DNA from: Puerhibacterium puerhi
Lineage (GTDB): Bacteria > Actinomycetota > Actinomycetes > Actinomycetales > Cellulomonadaceae
NCBI RefSeq assembly: GCF_009846865.1
Contig: NZ_WUWN01000014.1
Span: forward strand, 21,662 to 85,661
Length of the DNA: 64,000 nt
Reading direction: 5' to 3'
Below are positions 1 to 8,929 of this stretch, piece by piece. The position numbers and the translations under genes were made by a program. Under the pieces are notes generated by a model. It searched no databases. It was not told where the DNA came from and was given only the letters and a program-made list of their open reading frames with translations. Within the stretch, counting starts at the first letter, position 1. Each line of letters starts with the position of its first letter.

Positions 1-1
1 G

Positions 2-532
2 GCCGACGGCGTGGAGCGGGTGGAGCTGGAGCAGCCGCGCCAGGCCCTGGACGGCGCGGGCGCCCGCACCGAGGTCGTGTCGATCAAGGACGGCGAGATC
101 CTGGCGCGCGACCACGACCTGGAGGACGCCGGCACGTTCGCCGTCGACCGCCTGGTCGGCGACGCGTCGGTCGACGACTACGACGCCCTGCTGCTGCCCG
201 GCGGCACGGTGAACCCGGACAAGCTGCGCATGGAGCCGGCCGCGGTCGCGTTCGTCCGCGACTTCGTCCAGTCGGGCAAGCCGGTCGCCTCGATCTGCCA
301 CGGCCCGTGGAACTTCGTCGAGGCCGACGTCGCGCGCGGGCGCCGGCTGACCTCGTTCCCGAGCGTGCGCACCGACCTGCGCAACGCCGGGGCGGAGGTG
401 GTCGACGAGGAGGTGGTCACCGACGGCAACATCACGACGAGCCGGTCGCCCGACGACCTGCCCGCGTTCTGCGAGCGGATCGTGCAGGAGTTCGCGGGTG
501 CCTCGGCCGCCGCCGCGGGGGGTGGGACATGA
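2..532 (+). CDS. DJ-1/PfpI family protein (5' end outside window)
   Basis: This is a type 1 glutamine-amidotransferase-like protein of the DJ-1/PfpI superfamily, the group annotated as intracellular protease/amidase or glyoxalase-III/deglycase-like stress proteins. The reading frame is open from the first bases and the visible start resembles the family's GVE-xVEL segment. Probably about 15-25 N-terminal residues lie outside the window. The nucleophile elbow SICHGPW is present, with the catalytic Cys codon at 296-298, and LLLPGG and SRSPDDLPAF follow the family pattern. The stop codon overlaps the next gene's ATG (ATGA), so it is probably co-transcribed with the hypothetical protein and alcohol dehydrogenase downstream. 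The family is clear; the substrate is not known. Confidence 0.9.
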   Translation, partial: ADGVERVELEQPRQALDGAGARTEVVSIKDGEILARDHDLEDAGTFAVDRLVGDASVDDYDALLLPGGTVNPDKLRMEPAAVAFVRDFVQSGKPVASICHGPWNFVEADVARGRRLTSFPSVRTDLRNAGAEVVDEEVVTDGNITTSRSPDDLPAFCERIVQEFAGASAAAAGGGT

Positions 533-1017
533 CCTTGTCGGTCGGAGGAGTGGTCTCGTTCGCCGCCGGCGCCGTCGGGAGCGTCGTCCGCCTCGTGCGC
601 CGGCTCGTCAACCCGTCCGCCGCCCGGCCGGCCGGCCGGGGGTCGCCTGCGTCGGGATGGCTCGCGGTCACCGTGCTGCGCGAGCCGTCCGAGGTGGACA
701 TCGCGGCGCTGCCCGCGCCCCTGGCCGAGCTCGGCGGCCGGGTCGAGGCCCGGACCCGCCCGGCTCCAGGCGGCAAGGGCACCGAGCTGGCGGCGCGCCT
801 GCGCGACCGACCGCCCGGGGGATCCCCCGCCGCCCGCCTGACCGGGCGCGATCCGCAGGCGGACCTCCGGTCCGCGCTGCGCCAGGCGAAGCAGGTCCTC
901 GAGGCGGGCGAGGTGCTCGCGGTGGACCCCGCGCCGCACGGCAAGCGGCCGCCCACCCCCGGCGGCCTGCTCCTGGAGGCGTGGACCAAGGTGGCTCCCA
1001 AGGCAGGTGTGCGATGA
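529..1017 (+). CDS. Hypothetical protein, 162 aa
   Basis: I do not recognise this protein. ATG overlaps the preceding stop by 4 bases, and its own stop (1015-1017) overlaps the next gene's ATG, so it sits inside a tightly coupled three-gene operon between a PfpI protein and a zinc alcohol dehydrogenase. The N-terminal 25 residues (SVGGVVSFAAGAVGSVVRLV) are moderately hydrophobic and could form an amphipathic or membrane-associated helix. The rest is charged. A central helix-like stretch LRSALRQAKQVLEAGEV is followed by a Pro-rich tail. No catalytic motif is visible. Coupling supports it being a real gene and suggests a job linked to the dehydrogenase or to stress protection. Confidence 0.72.
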   Translation: MTLSVGGVVSFAAGAVGSVVRLVRRLVNPSAARPAGRGSPASGWLAVTVLREPSEVDIAALPAPLAELGGRVEARTRPAPGGKGTELAARLRDRPPGGSPAARLTGRDPQADLRSALRQAKQVLEAGEVLAVDPAPHGKRPPTPGGLLLEAWTKVAPKAGVR

Positions 1018-2189
1018 AGGCGGTGACCTGGCGCGGGGTCAACAAGATCGGCGTCGAGGACGTCCCCGAGCCGACGATCCTCAACGACCACGACATCATC
1101 CTCGAGGTCGGCCTGAGCACCACCTGCGGCTCGGACCTGCACCTGCTCGGCGGCTATATCCCGGCCATGCGCGCGGGGGACGTGCTCGGGCACGAGTTCA
1201 TGGGCACCGTCGTCGAGGTGGGCCACGGCGTGACGAAGCACCACGTGGGTGACCGCGTGGTGGTGGTCTCCTTCATCGGCTGCGGCCAGTGCTGGTACTG
1301 CCGGCAGGGGCTCTGGTCGCTGTGCGACAACGGCAACCCCAACCCGGGGATCACCGAGGCGCTGTGGGGCCAGTCCATCGGCGGCTGCTTCGGGTACTCC
1401 CACGCGATGGGCGGCTGGGCGGGCAGCCACGCCCCCTACATCCGCGTGCCCTACGCCGACCAGGGGGCCTTCGCGATCCCCGACGGCGTCTCCGACGAGC
1501 GGGCGCTGTTCGCCTCCGACGCCGCACCCACCGGCTGGACGGGGGCGCACCAGGCCGGGGTGGAGGCCGCCGACGTCGTCGCGGTCTGGGGTGCCGGCGG
1601 CGTGGGCCAGATGGCCGCCCGCGCGGCCATGCTCATGGGCGCCGAGCGCGTCGTGGTCATCGACCGGTACGACAACCGGCTCGAGCAGGTCCGCACGCAC
1701 ATCGGGGCGGAGACCCTCGACTACGAGCAGGTCGACGTCCCGGGGGAGCTGCGGGAGATGACCGGGGGCCGTGGCCCCGACGTCTGCATCGAGGCGGTGG
1801 GGATGGAGGCGCACAGCCCGGGGCCGCAGTACCTCTACGACCAGGTGAAGCAGCAGCTGCGGCTGCAGACCGACCGGCCCACCGCGGTCCGCGAGGCGAT
1901 CTACGCCTGCCGCAAGGGCGGGACGGTGTTCACCCTCGGCGTCTTCGCCGGTCTGGTGGACAAGTTTCCCCTGGGCGCGGTGATGAACAAGGCGCTGACC
2001 CTGCGCGGTGCCCAGCAGCACGGGCAGCGCTACGTCCCGCAGATCCTCGAGCACATGAGCCGCGACGAGCTGCGGACCGAGCACCTCGCCACCCACGTGA
2101 TGTCGCTCGACGACGGGCCCAAGGGCTACGAGATGTTCAAGAACAAGGAGGACGGCTGCGTGCGTGCGGTGTTCCGCCCCGGCGCATGA
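1014..2189 (+). CDS. Zinc-dependent alcohol dehydrogenase (MDR family)
   Basis: A 391-aa medium-chain NAD(P)-dependent dehydrogenase, resembling the glutathione-independent formaldehyde dehydrogenase-like branch. Catalytic-zinc motifs are visible: C38 in TTCGSDLH and H60-E61 in LGHEF. A four-Cys structural-zinc lobe is present in GCGQCWYCRQGLWSLCD. The Rossmann motif is VWGAGGVGQMAARAAML. Members carry an extended insertion such as the MEAHSPGPQYLYDQVKQQL stretch here, which in this branch precedes the final Rossmann strand. The start ATG overlaps the upstream stop. The neighbouring PfpI protein suggests an aldehyde- or stress-detoxification operon, but that is inference. The exact substrate cannot be assigned. 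Confidence 0.9.
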   Translation: MKAVTWRGVNKIGVEDVPEPTILNDHDIILEVGLSTTCGSDLHLLGGYIPAMRAGDVLGHEFMGTVVEVGHGVTKHHVGDRVVVVSFIGCGQCWYCRQGLWSLCDNGNPNPGITEALWGQSIGGCFGYSHAMGGWAGSHAPYIRVPYADQGAFAIPDGVSDERALFASDAAPTGWTGAHQAGVEAADVVAVWGAGGVGQMAARAAMLMGAERVVVIDRYDNRLEQVRTHIGAETLDYEQVDVPGELREMTGGRGPDVCIEAVGMEAHSPGPQYLYDQVKQQLRLQTDRPTAVREAIYACRKGGTVFTLGVFAGLVDKFPLGAVMNKALTLRGAQQHGQRYVPQILEHMSRDELRTEHLATHVMSLDDGPKGYEMFKNKEDGCVRAVFRPGA

Positions 2190-2196
2190 GGCGTGC

Positions 2197-3198
2197 TCAG
2201 GCCCGGGCCTGCGCGAGGCGGGTGCGGCGGTCCTCCTCCCGCTTCGAGTACGCGGCCGCGCGGATCGCCTCGTCCGACTCCAGGCCGCTGCCGAGCCCGC
2301 CGCCGACGGTGGCCGCGGACGCGACGAACCAGGCCAGCAGGAACAGGTCCTTGTAGCCGAGCGACTGCTGGACGGAGCTGCTCATCACGCCGGGGTCGAG
2401 GATGAACAGCGCCCAGGCCAGGTTCACCAGGTACAGCGCGACGTAGCAGATGGTGACCCCTGCGAGCAGGGTCAGCAGCGTCGACGCGTTGTACAGGCGC
2501 GACCTGTCCCGCGCCGCGGCCGAGGTCCGGTCGGGGCGCTCCCACAGGTTGCCGTCGATCGTCAGCCAGGCGACGACCAGCGTGATGGACACGACCGTCG
2601 CGAGCGCGAGGCGCCACCCCGCCAAGGAGCTGGCCAGCAGCCAGACGGTGGAGTTGATGGTGGCGATGGCGCCCGTGGTCAGCGCCGCGACCAGCGCCGA
2701 CTTGAGCCCCGGGACGAGCAGCCAGGGGCGGTTGGCCAGCACCATGCCCCGGAGCAGGCGCCACCGCCCGCTGCGCCGGGGAAGGTGCACGCGGTGCTCG
2801 CCCTGCGAGGTTTCCGGGTCGGCCATGCCGGCGACCAGCGTGCGCACCGCCTGCCGGGTGCGCGCGTGCATCCGCAAGCCCCCGAGGGCGGGCAGGGACA
2901 CCACCGCGGTCCGTCGCCGCGGGTCGGTCTCGACCAGCATGTACCGGCCGTCGTCGTCGCGGACCGGAAGCTCGGTGATGCCGACGACCACGTCCCAGTC
3001 GTGCTCGCGGGCATGGTCGGTGAGCCGCCCCAGCGCCGTGGCCACGTCCTCGGACTCGACGGTGAACGGCTCGCTCAGGACCTCGACGTCCCAGGCGCCG
3101 GCTCCCCGGGGCCCGTCCGGGCCGAGGCGACCCAGCCGGCGCGCGATCTCGGAGGGCTTGGCCGGGTCGGCCACCAGGCCGATGCGCAGCGGCCTCAT
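2197..3198 (-). CDS. Conserved actinobacterial membrane protein, 333 aa
   Basis: The N-terminal ~150 residues are soluble and mixed alpha/beta (begins MRPLRIGLVADPAKPSEIAR). The remaining part contains about four or five hydrophobic segments, for example residues around SALVAALTTGAIATINS, LALATVVSITLVVAWLTI and LLTLLAGVTICYVALYLV, ending in a charged tail. I recognise the overall pattern from uncharacterised actinobacterial membrane proteins but cannot name a function. The ATG start sits directly after a divergent intergenic region shared with the sugar ABC operon. The 3' end lies 7 bases from the convergent alcohol dehydrogenase stop. The start is the first in-frame Met. Confidence 0.75.
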   Translation of the reverse strand: MRPLRIGLVADPAKPSEIARRLGRLGPDGPRGAGAWDVEVLSEPFTVESEDVATALGRLTDHAREHDWDVVVGITELPVRDDDGRYMLVETDPRRRTAVVSLPALGGLRMHARTRQAVRTLVAGMADPETSQGEHRVHLPRRSGRWRLLRGMVLANRPWLLVPGLKSALVAALTTGAIATINSTVWLLASSLAGWRLALATVVSITLVVAWLTIDGNLWERPDRTSAAARDRSRLYNASTLLTLLAGVTICYVALYLVNLAWALFILDPGVMSSSVQQSLGYKDLFLLAWFVASAATVGGGLGSGLESDEAIRAAAYSKREEDRRTRLAQARA

Positions 3199-3330
3199 AC
3201 CAGCAGGCTAGGGCGCAGCCGGCACGGACGCGCGGCACGGGCGGCGTGAGCCGGCCGTGCGGCGGCAGGGGTCGAGCGCGGCTCCCGGGAGCAGCTTCTT
3301 GACGGGGCCGAACGCGTCGCCTACGGTTGC

Positions 3331-3344
3331 CGCAACCGGTTGCG
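3331..3344. promoter_or_regulatory. Palindromic LacI-type operator upstream of sugar ABC operon
   Basis: Perfect 14-bp palindrome CGCAACCGGTTGCG with the central CG typical of LacI-family operators, flanked by further GTTG/CAAC halves. It ends about 30 bases before the solute-binding-protein start, where it would block transcription. The LacI-type regulator encoded at 8930-9979, at the end of the same operon, is the obvious candidate ligand. Confidence 0.6.
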
Positions 3345-3374
3345 CAACGATGACTAGCGAAGGAGCTAGAAGCG

Positions 3375-4682
3375 ATGACCATGACCCGACGCGCGGCCAG
3401 GCCCCTGGCCCTGGCGACCGCCCTCTCCGCCGTCCTGCTCGGGGCGGCCTGCGCCCCTTCGCCCACGTCGTCCGACGACTCCTCCGCCGGCTCGGGGAAG
3501 GGCACCACCATCACCGTCGGCATGGAGGCCGGCTCGCCGCACGAGGCGTTCTACAAGAAGGCAGCCGCGGACTTCACCGAGGAGACCGGCATCAAGGTCC
3601 AGATCCTCGGCGTCCCGCACGACAACATGCACCAGCAGTTCCTGTCCGACGCGATCGCCGGCGGTACCGCCTACGACGTGCTCATGGTCGACCAGCCGTG
3701 GGTGTCCGAGTTCGCGGCGAACGGCTACCTCGAGCCGCTGGACGACCGGCTGAGCGACGAGGACCGGTCCGACTTCGTCGCCGGCACGCTCGACACCGAG
3801 AGTTACGACGGCAAGCTCTACGGCCTGCCCTTCCTCGTGCACAACCTGGTCACCTACTACCGGCCGAGCATGCTCGAGGCCGCGGGCATCGACGCCCCGC
3901 CCACCACCTGGGAGCAGTACCGCGAGGCGGCCCGTCTCACCACGGACCCGGGCACGGGGACCTACGGCACGATGATCCCGGGCAACCGCGACGGCGAGGT
4001 GGCCACCCGCTTCGAGAGCTACGTCCAGCAGGCCGGCGGCGACATCGTCGACGCCCAGGGCAAGCCCGACATCGACACCCCGCAGGCCCGCGCCGCCCTG
4101 CAGATGATGACCGAGATCCAGTTCGACGACGGCTCCAGCCCGGCGGGGCTGCACGACTTGTCGGCAATCCAGGGTCAGTTCCTGGAGGGCAAGATCGCGA
4201 TGGTCTCGGTCTGGCCGTACCTGTGGGCGATGGCCACCGACCCGGAGCAGTCCAAGATCGCCGACGACGTCGCGGTGGCGCTCAACCCGGGCAACCCCGA
4301 CCAGGTCGCCACCACGTTCTCCTGGGGCCTGGGCGTCTCGGCCGGCTCCGACGCCAAGGACGCCGCGTGGACGTTCGTCTCCTGGGCCACCAGCACGGAC
4401 GTCCTGACCCGCAAGGGGATCGAGCAGCTCTCGCCGGTGCCGCGCACGTCCGCGATGGACGCCATCGCGCAGTCCGACGAGCTGTCCGAGGCTGACCGCA
4501 AGGCCCTCGCAGTCTTCTCCGACTCGGTGGCGCGCAGCACCACGATGCCGATGACGCCGGCCTACTCCGCCTACCAGTCGGCGATGTCGGAGGCGGTGTC
4601 GTCGGTCATGTCGCGCCAGGCCACGCCTGACCAGGCGCTGGCCACCGCGCAGAAGCAGATGGAGCAGGCCGATGAGGGCTGA
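3375..4682 (+). CDS. Extracellular sugar-binding lipoprotein of ABC transporter (family 1)
   Basis: A 435-aa substrate-binding component of a carbohydrate ABC importer. The N-terminus has Arg residues, a hydrophobic core and a lipobox-like LLGAAC ending at Cys26, so the mature protein is predicted to be lipid-anchored outside the membrane. It then has the family-1 solute-binding pattern (GTTITVGMEAGSPHEAFYKK, YDVLMVDQPWVSEFA, LYGLPFLVHNLVTYYRP, AALQMMTEIQFDD). A ribosome-binding site GAAGGAG lies about 10 bases before ATG. It is first in an operon with two permeases and a putative glycan enzyme, so the ligand is probably an oligosaccharide released from plant or microbial glycan; the sugar itself is not determinable. 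Confidence 0.93.
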   Translation: MTMTRRAARPLALATALSAVLLGAACAPSPTSSDDSSAGSGKGTTITVGMEAGSPHEAFYKKAAADFTEETGIKVQILGVPHDNMHQQFLSDAIAGGTAYDVLMVDQPWVSEFAANGYLEPLDDRLSDEDRSDFVAGTLDTESYDGKLYGLPFLVHNLVTYYRPSMLEAAGIDAPPTTWEQYREAARLTTDPGTGTYGTMIPGNRDGEVATRFESYVQQAGGDIVDAQGKPDIDTPQARAALQMMTEIQFDDGSSPAGLHDLSAIQGQFLEGKIAMVSVWPYLWAMATDPEQSKIADDVAVALNPGNPDQVATTFSWGLGVSAGSDAKDAAWTFVSWATSTDVLTRKGIEQLSPVPRTSAMDAIAQSDELSEADRKALAVFSDSVARSTTMPMTPAYSAYQSAMSEAVSSVMSRQATPDQALATAQKQMEQADEG

Positions 4683-5667
4683 CCACCCCGCCGGAGCGGT
4701 CGCCGCCGCCGGCCCGGCGCCCGTCCGTGGACAGCGAGCACCCACGGTGGCCGGTGACCGCCCGCACGGCCGGACGCGGGGCCGCACCATCGCCGGCCGG
4801 CGCCGGCTGACCGGCATCATGATGACGGCGCCGGCCCTGGTAGCCCTGGCGGCGACCGCGCTCTTCCCCCTGCTGTGGACCGTGAGCCTGAGCCTGCAGA
4901 GCTTCAGCGTCGCGGTCGGCGGTCCGGAGCCGGGCTTCGTCGGTCTCGCCAACTACGGTCGGGTCCTCGCCAACCCGGCGTTCTGGACCGCGCTGGGGCA
5001 GACCCTCGCCTACGTCGTCGTCACGCTCGTCGTCGAGCTCGCCGTCGGCCTGGCCGTCGCGCTGGCCCTCGCCAAGGAGACCGCGGGGCGCAAGGCGCTC
5101 CGGGTCGTCGTGGCGCTGCCGCTCATGATCGCCCCGGTCGTGGCGGCGATGGCGTGGAAGTTCCTGTTCTCCCCGGGCTACGGGCTCGTCAACGAGGGGC
5201 TCGCGCGGCTCGGGATCGAGGGGCCGGCCTGGCTCGCCGACCCGTGGCTCGCCCGCGCGACGATCCTGGTCACCAACGCGTGGATCGCGCTGCCGTTCGT
5301 CATCCTGGTGCTGCTCGCCGGTCTGGCCAACATCCCCGGAGAGCTCAACGAGGCCGCGCGGGTGGACGGCGCCGGCCACTGGCGGCGCCTCTGGCACATC
5401 ACGCTGCCCCTGCTGCGCCCGGCCATCCTCATCATCCTGGTGATCCGTCTCGCCGACGCCTTCCGGGTCTTCGACGCCGTCTACGTCATCACCGGGGGCG
5501 GCCCCGGCGACGCCACCGAGGTGCTGTCGACCTTCCTGTACCGACAGATGTTCACGAGCGCCGACTTCGCCGGCGGGGCCGCGACCTCGGTGCTCTTCGT
5601 CGTCGTCATCGCCCTGACCGCCGGTGCGGTCTTCGCGGTGCTGCGCCAGCGGGAGGACCGCCGATGA
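4672..5667 (+). CDS. Sugar ABC transporter permease (MalF-like)
   Basis: A 331-aa inner-membrane permease of the carbohydrate importer. A ~35-residue polar N-terminal extension precedes about six membrane segments. The cytoplasmic EAA loop that docks the ATPase is visible as EAARVDGAGHWRRLWHITLP. The ATG start lies 11 bases inside the 3' end of the binding-protein gene, and the stop overlaps the next permease's ATG, so it is translationally coupled on both sides. No ATPase gene is present in the locus. In actinobacteria such importers usually share a general MsiK-type ATPase encoded elsewhere, which is my inference here. Confidence 0.92.
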   Translation: MRADHPAGAVAAAGPAPVRGQRAPTVAGDRPHGRTRGRTIAGRRRLTGIMMTAPALVALAATALFPLLWTVSLSLQSFSVAVGGPEPGFVGLANYGRVLANPAFWTALGQTLAYVVVTLVVELAVGLAVALALAKETAGRKALRVVVALPLMIAPVVAAMAWKFLFSPGYGLVNEGLARLGIEGPAWLADPWLARATILVTNAWIALPFVILVLLAGLANIPGELNEAARVDGAGHWRRLWHITLPLLRPAILIILVIRLADAFRVFDAVYVITGGGPGDATEVLSTFLYRQMFTSADFAGGAATSVLFVVVIALTAGAVFAVLRQREDRR

Positions 5668-6518
5668 ACCGCACCCAGTCGCGCCACCCGGTGCGCACCC
5701 TGTCCCGCGCGACCGCGTTCGGCGTGCTCGCCGTCGTCGCGGCCTTCCTGTTCGTGGTGCCCGTCGTGTGGGTCGTCGCGACGTCGCTCAAGCCGGACGG
5801 CGAGATCTTCGCCATCCCGCCCACCCTGCTGCCGAAGGAACCCACGCTCGCCCACTTCGTGTCCGTCCTGGGTGACGAGTCGATCCTGCGGTTCTTCCGC
5901 AACAGCCTCGTGGCCGCGGGCCTGGCCACCGGCGTCAGCCTGCTGCTCGGGGTGCCCGCCGCCTTCGGCTTCGCGCGGTTCCGCTACCGGGCCTCCGGGC
6001 TGCTGCTGGGTGCGGTGCTGGTCACGCGCATGTTCCCGCCGGTCGCGCTGGCGCTGCCCTTCTTCCTGCAGTTCCGCCAGCTGGGCCTCCTGGACTCGCC
6101 GGTCGGTCTGGCCGTGGCCTACCTCCCGGTCGTGCTGCCCCTCGTGATCTGGATGCTGGAGGGCTTCTTCCGCGAGCTGCCGGAGGAGGTGCTGGAGGCG
6201 GCGCGCCTCGACGGCATGGGCTCGCTCGGCTCGCTGCTGCGCATCGTCGTGCCGATCTCCCGGCCGTCGATCGCCGTCGCCACGATGTTCGGGTTCCTCG
6301 CCGCGTGGAACGAGTTCGTCATCGCGCTGTCGCTGACGCGCACCCCCGCCGGGCAGACGATGCCCGTCGGCATCGGCGGCTACATCACCCAGTTCCAGAC
6401 GCTCTGGGGCGACATGACGGCGGCGTCGGTGCTCTACCTGGCGCCGGTGCTCGTGATCACCGCCCTCGCGCAGCGCGGGATCATCTCCGGCCTCACCGCC
6501 GGCGCCACCAAGGGCTGA
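5664..6518 (+). CDS. Sugar ABC transporter permease (MalG-like)
   Basis: A 284-aa partner permease. About six hydrophobic segments are visible, starting with FGVLAVVAAFLFVVPVVWVV. The EAA loop EAARLDGMGSLGSLLRIVVP is in the expected position about 90 residues from the C-terminus. The ATG overlaps the previous stop (ATGA). The C-terminal segment ASVLYLAPVLVITALAQRGI is characteristic of MalG-type proteins. Together with the upstream MalF-like protein it forms the translocation pore. The following enzyme gene starts 65 bases downstream with its own ribosome-binding site. Confidence 0.92.
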   Translation: MNRTQSRHPVRTLSRATAFGVLAVVAAFLFVVPVVWVVATSLKPDGEIFAIPPTLLPKEPTLAHFVSVLGDESILRFFRNSLVAAGLATGVSLLLGVPAAFGFARFRYRASGLLLGAVLVTRMFPPVALALPFFLQFRQLGLLDSPVGLAVAYLPVVLPLVIWMLEGFFRELPEEVLEAARLDGMGSLGSLLRIVVPISRPSIAVATMFGFLAAWNEFVIALSLTRTPAGQTMPVGIGGYITQFQTLWGDMTAASVLYLAPVLVITALAQRGIISGLTAGATKG

Positions 6519-6583
6519 GACGCCCCCGGGCGCCCCGCGCCCCACCACCTGCTTCCTACTTCAGCTTCAGGAGAGATCACGTG

Positions 6584-8905
6584 ATGCAGATCCACACCAC
6601 CGGCGGCCCCGACCGGCACGGCATCGAGCTGCGGCTCGACCGCGAGCCCGTGGCCGCGGCCGAGCACCCGGTGCTGGTCGAGGCGTTCGACGGAACGCCC
6701 GGCGGCTGGCAGGGTCGGCCGGTGGCGTCCGGCTATGCCGAGGTGCGTCAGGACGGCGGCATGGTCGTCGGGATCGCGCGCGTCGAGGTCGCGCAGGCCC
6801 GGCTCGAGGTCACCGACACCTGGCGCGTGGCCGAGGGCGGGGGTGTGCGGCTCGAGCGGCGGATGCGGTGCCTGGCCGCCGAGCCGGGCGCGGCCGTGCG
6901 CCTCGTGCTGGGCCTCGACGTCGTGGCGGAGGGCTTCGACGCGGGCTCGCAGGTCTTCGCGCCGCCCGCCCTGTACGACCTCAATGACGTCGACGGCGAC
7001 GGCGTGGAGGACTACCTCGACACCCGCGAGCTCGTCTTCCGGGACGACCGGCTCACCGGCCTCGCCGTGCTGGCCTACGAGCCGCGACGCGGCCTCGGGC
7101 TGGCGCTGACCCGCGACGACCTGCCGGAGCACGACGACGTCCCCGACCGGGCGCGAGGCCAGCAGGCGGTCGTGCAGCGCACCGACGTCGGCAGCCTCGG
7201 GCTGGTGCCCACCGGCGCGGGCTGGCTGCTCACCGCGGCGTACCCCTTCGTCGAGCGTGGGCGCAGCCACGCCCTCACGGCGCAGGGGCGCGAGCCCTGG
7301 GGCGCCTTCCTGCCGGTCACCGCCGGGCTGGAGGTCACCGTCGACTACGGCGTGCGCGCGGTCGGGGGCGCCTCGGCCCCCGAGGCGCTGTGGCGGCTGT
7401 GGACGCAGCGCATGGCGACCCTCGCACCGCGCCGGGTGGAGCTCGCCGAGCCGCTCGAGGAGCTCACGCGCCTGCGCCTCGACGCCCTCATGCCGTACTA
7501 CCGCGAGGACGCGACGACCGCCGGCTTCGTGACCAACTGCCACCCGCAGGACGGCGTACAGCTCGGCGACGTGCTCCAGTACGGGTTCACCGGGCAGACC
7601 GTGCTCAACGCGCTGCACGTGCTGCGGCACGCCGACGAGATGCCCGACCCCGAGGCCCGCGCCAAGGGCCTGCGGGTCGTCGACAGCTTCGTACGTCGTG
7701 CCGAGCGCTCCCCGCTGGGGCTGGTCCACACGCTGTACGACTTCGCCACCCAGCGCGACGCGAGCTGGTGGAGCGGCCTGCTCCTGCCGCTCGCCTACGC
7801 CGACGAGGACAGCGGCATCGAGCAGCTGATGGGCCCCGTGCGCGAGCACATGGCCTACGCCATCGACGCGCTGTCGGGCGCGCCCGACGGCACCTACCTG
7901 CGGTGCGTCGCCGAGGAGCACCACGCCCTGCTGCGCGCCTACCGCAGCGAGCTCGAGGCCGGCGTCGAGCACGACGACTGGCTGGCCGTGGCCCGTTCGT
8001 TCGGCGAGTTCCTCCTGGGCGCGCAGGAGGACGACGGGTCGTGGCGCCGGGCGTACGCCTTCGACGGCACACCGCTCGTGGAGCCGCGGGCCTGGTTCGG
8101 ACGCGCCGAGCTCAACCAGAAGTCGTCCACGGCGACCGCGGTGCCGTTCCTGCACGAGCTGTACCGCGTGACCGGGGAGGCGCGCTGGCGCGACGCGGCG
8201 GTCGCTGCGGCCCAGTTCGTCGCCGAGCACTTCGTGCGCCGGATGAAGTTCAACGGCGGCATCCACGACTCCATCTACGCCCGGGCGCAGCTCGTGGACT
8301 CCGAGAGCATCCTGTTCTCCCTGCGCGCCTGCCTGGCGGCGAGCGAGATGATCGACGACGCGGACTTGCGCGCGGCGGCGGTCGACGCCGCACGGGTCCT
8401 CGCCACCTGGGTCTACCTGTGGGACGTGCCGTTGCCGCCGTCGAGCACGATGGCGCGGTTCGGCTTCCGCAGCACCGGCTGGAGCGCGTGCGACACGGCG
8501 GGTGCCGGCTACATCCACCCGTACGAGCTGCACGCCGTGCCCGACCTGCTCGAGGCTGCCGTGCTCGGCGGCGACGAGCACCTCGCCGTCGTGGCCGACC
8601 TCGTGCTGCACGGGTCCAACGAGACGGTCGCGACCGTGGGGCGCGACTGGGGCTACGCACGTCCCGGCCTGCAGGAGGAGGGGCTCCTCGTGAGCTGGTG
8701 GCTGGTCGACGACCCGATGTTCGTCGACACCGGCTTCGGGGGCCGCGGCAAGGGCGAGGGCAACAAGACGTGCCTGCCCTGGATCTCGGCCGTCGGCATC
8801 GACGCGACCGACGAGGTGCTGCTGCGGCACGGGACCACCGAGCTGCGCGCCGCGTGGCGCCGTGCCGTCGCCCCGGTCGCCGCGGACACTATGGTCGAGG
8901 CGTGA
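6584..8905 (+). CDS. Putative carbohydrate-active enzyme with all-helical barrel, 773 aa
   Basis: A large soluble protein with no signal peptide. The N-terminal ~270 residues look beta-rich. They include an Asp-rich loop DLNDVDGDGVEDYLD (from about residue 132) that resembles calcium-binding type-3 loops. The C-terminal ~480 residues are helical with repeated aromatic segments (NCHPQDGVQLGDVLQYGFTG, WWSGLLLPLAYADEDSG, FGRAELNQKSSTATAVPFL, AGAGYIHPYELHAVPDLLEA), as in (alpha/alpha)6-barrel glycoside hydrolases, lyases and epimerases. I cannot assign a CAZy family. Start: ATG 6584 with AGGAGAG about nine bases upstream; GTG 6581 is possible. It is embedded between ABC sugar permeases and a LacI regulator, so it probably processes the imported sugar intracellularly. 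Confidence 0.7.
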   Translation: MQIHTTGGPDRHGIELRLDREPVAAAEHPVLVEAFDGTPGGWQGRPVASGYAEVRQDGGMVVGIARVEVAQARLEVTDTWRVAEGGGVRLERRMRCLAAEPGAAVRLVLGLDVVAEGFDAGSQVFAPPALYDLNDVDGDGVEDYLDTRELVFRDDRLTGLAVLAYEPRRGLGLALTRDDLPEHDDVPDRARGQQAVVQRTDVGSLGLVPTGAGWLLTAAYPFVERGRSHALTAQGREPWGAFLPVTAGLEVTVDYGVRAVGGASAPEALWRLWTQRMATLAPRRVELAEPLEELTRLRLDALMPYYREDATTAGFVTNCHPQDGVQLGDVLQYGFTGQTVLNALHVLRHADEMPDPEARAKGLRVVDSFVRRAERSPLGLVHTLYDFATQRDASWWSGLLLPLAYADEDSGIEQLMGPVREHMAYAIDALSGAPDGTYLRCVAEEHHALLRAYRSELEAGVEHDDWLAVARSFGEFLLGAQEDDGSWRRAYAFDGTPLVEPRAWFGRAELNQKSSTATAVPFLHELYRVTGEARWRDAAVAAAQFVAEHFVRRMKFNGGIHDSIYARAQLVDSESILFSLRACLAASEMIDDADLRAAAVDAARVLATWVYLWDVPLPPSSTMARFGFRSTGWSACDTAGAGYIHPYELHAVPDLLEAAVLGGDEHLAVVADLVLHGSNETVATVGRDWGYARPGLQEEGLLVSWWLVDDPMFVDTGFGGRGKGEGNKTCLPWISAVGIDATDEVLLRHGTTELRAAWRRAVAPVAADTMVEA

Positions 8906-8929
8906 CGGCGGCAGGGGCAGGAGGGGCGC

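Noticed and set aside
6581..6583. GTG 6581 as start of the helical-barrel protein
   Set aside because: ATG 6584 follows at once with better ribosome-binding-site spacing; the difference is one residue.
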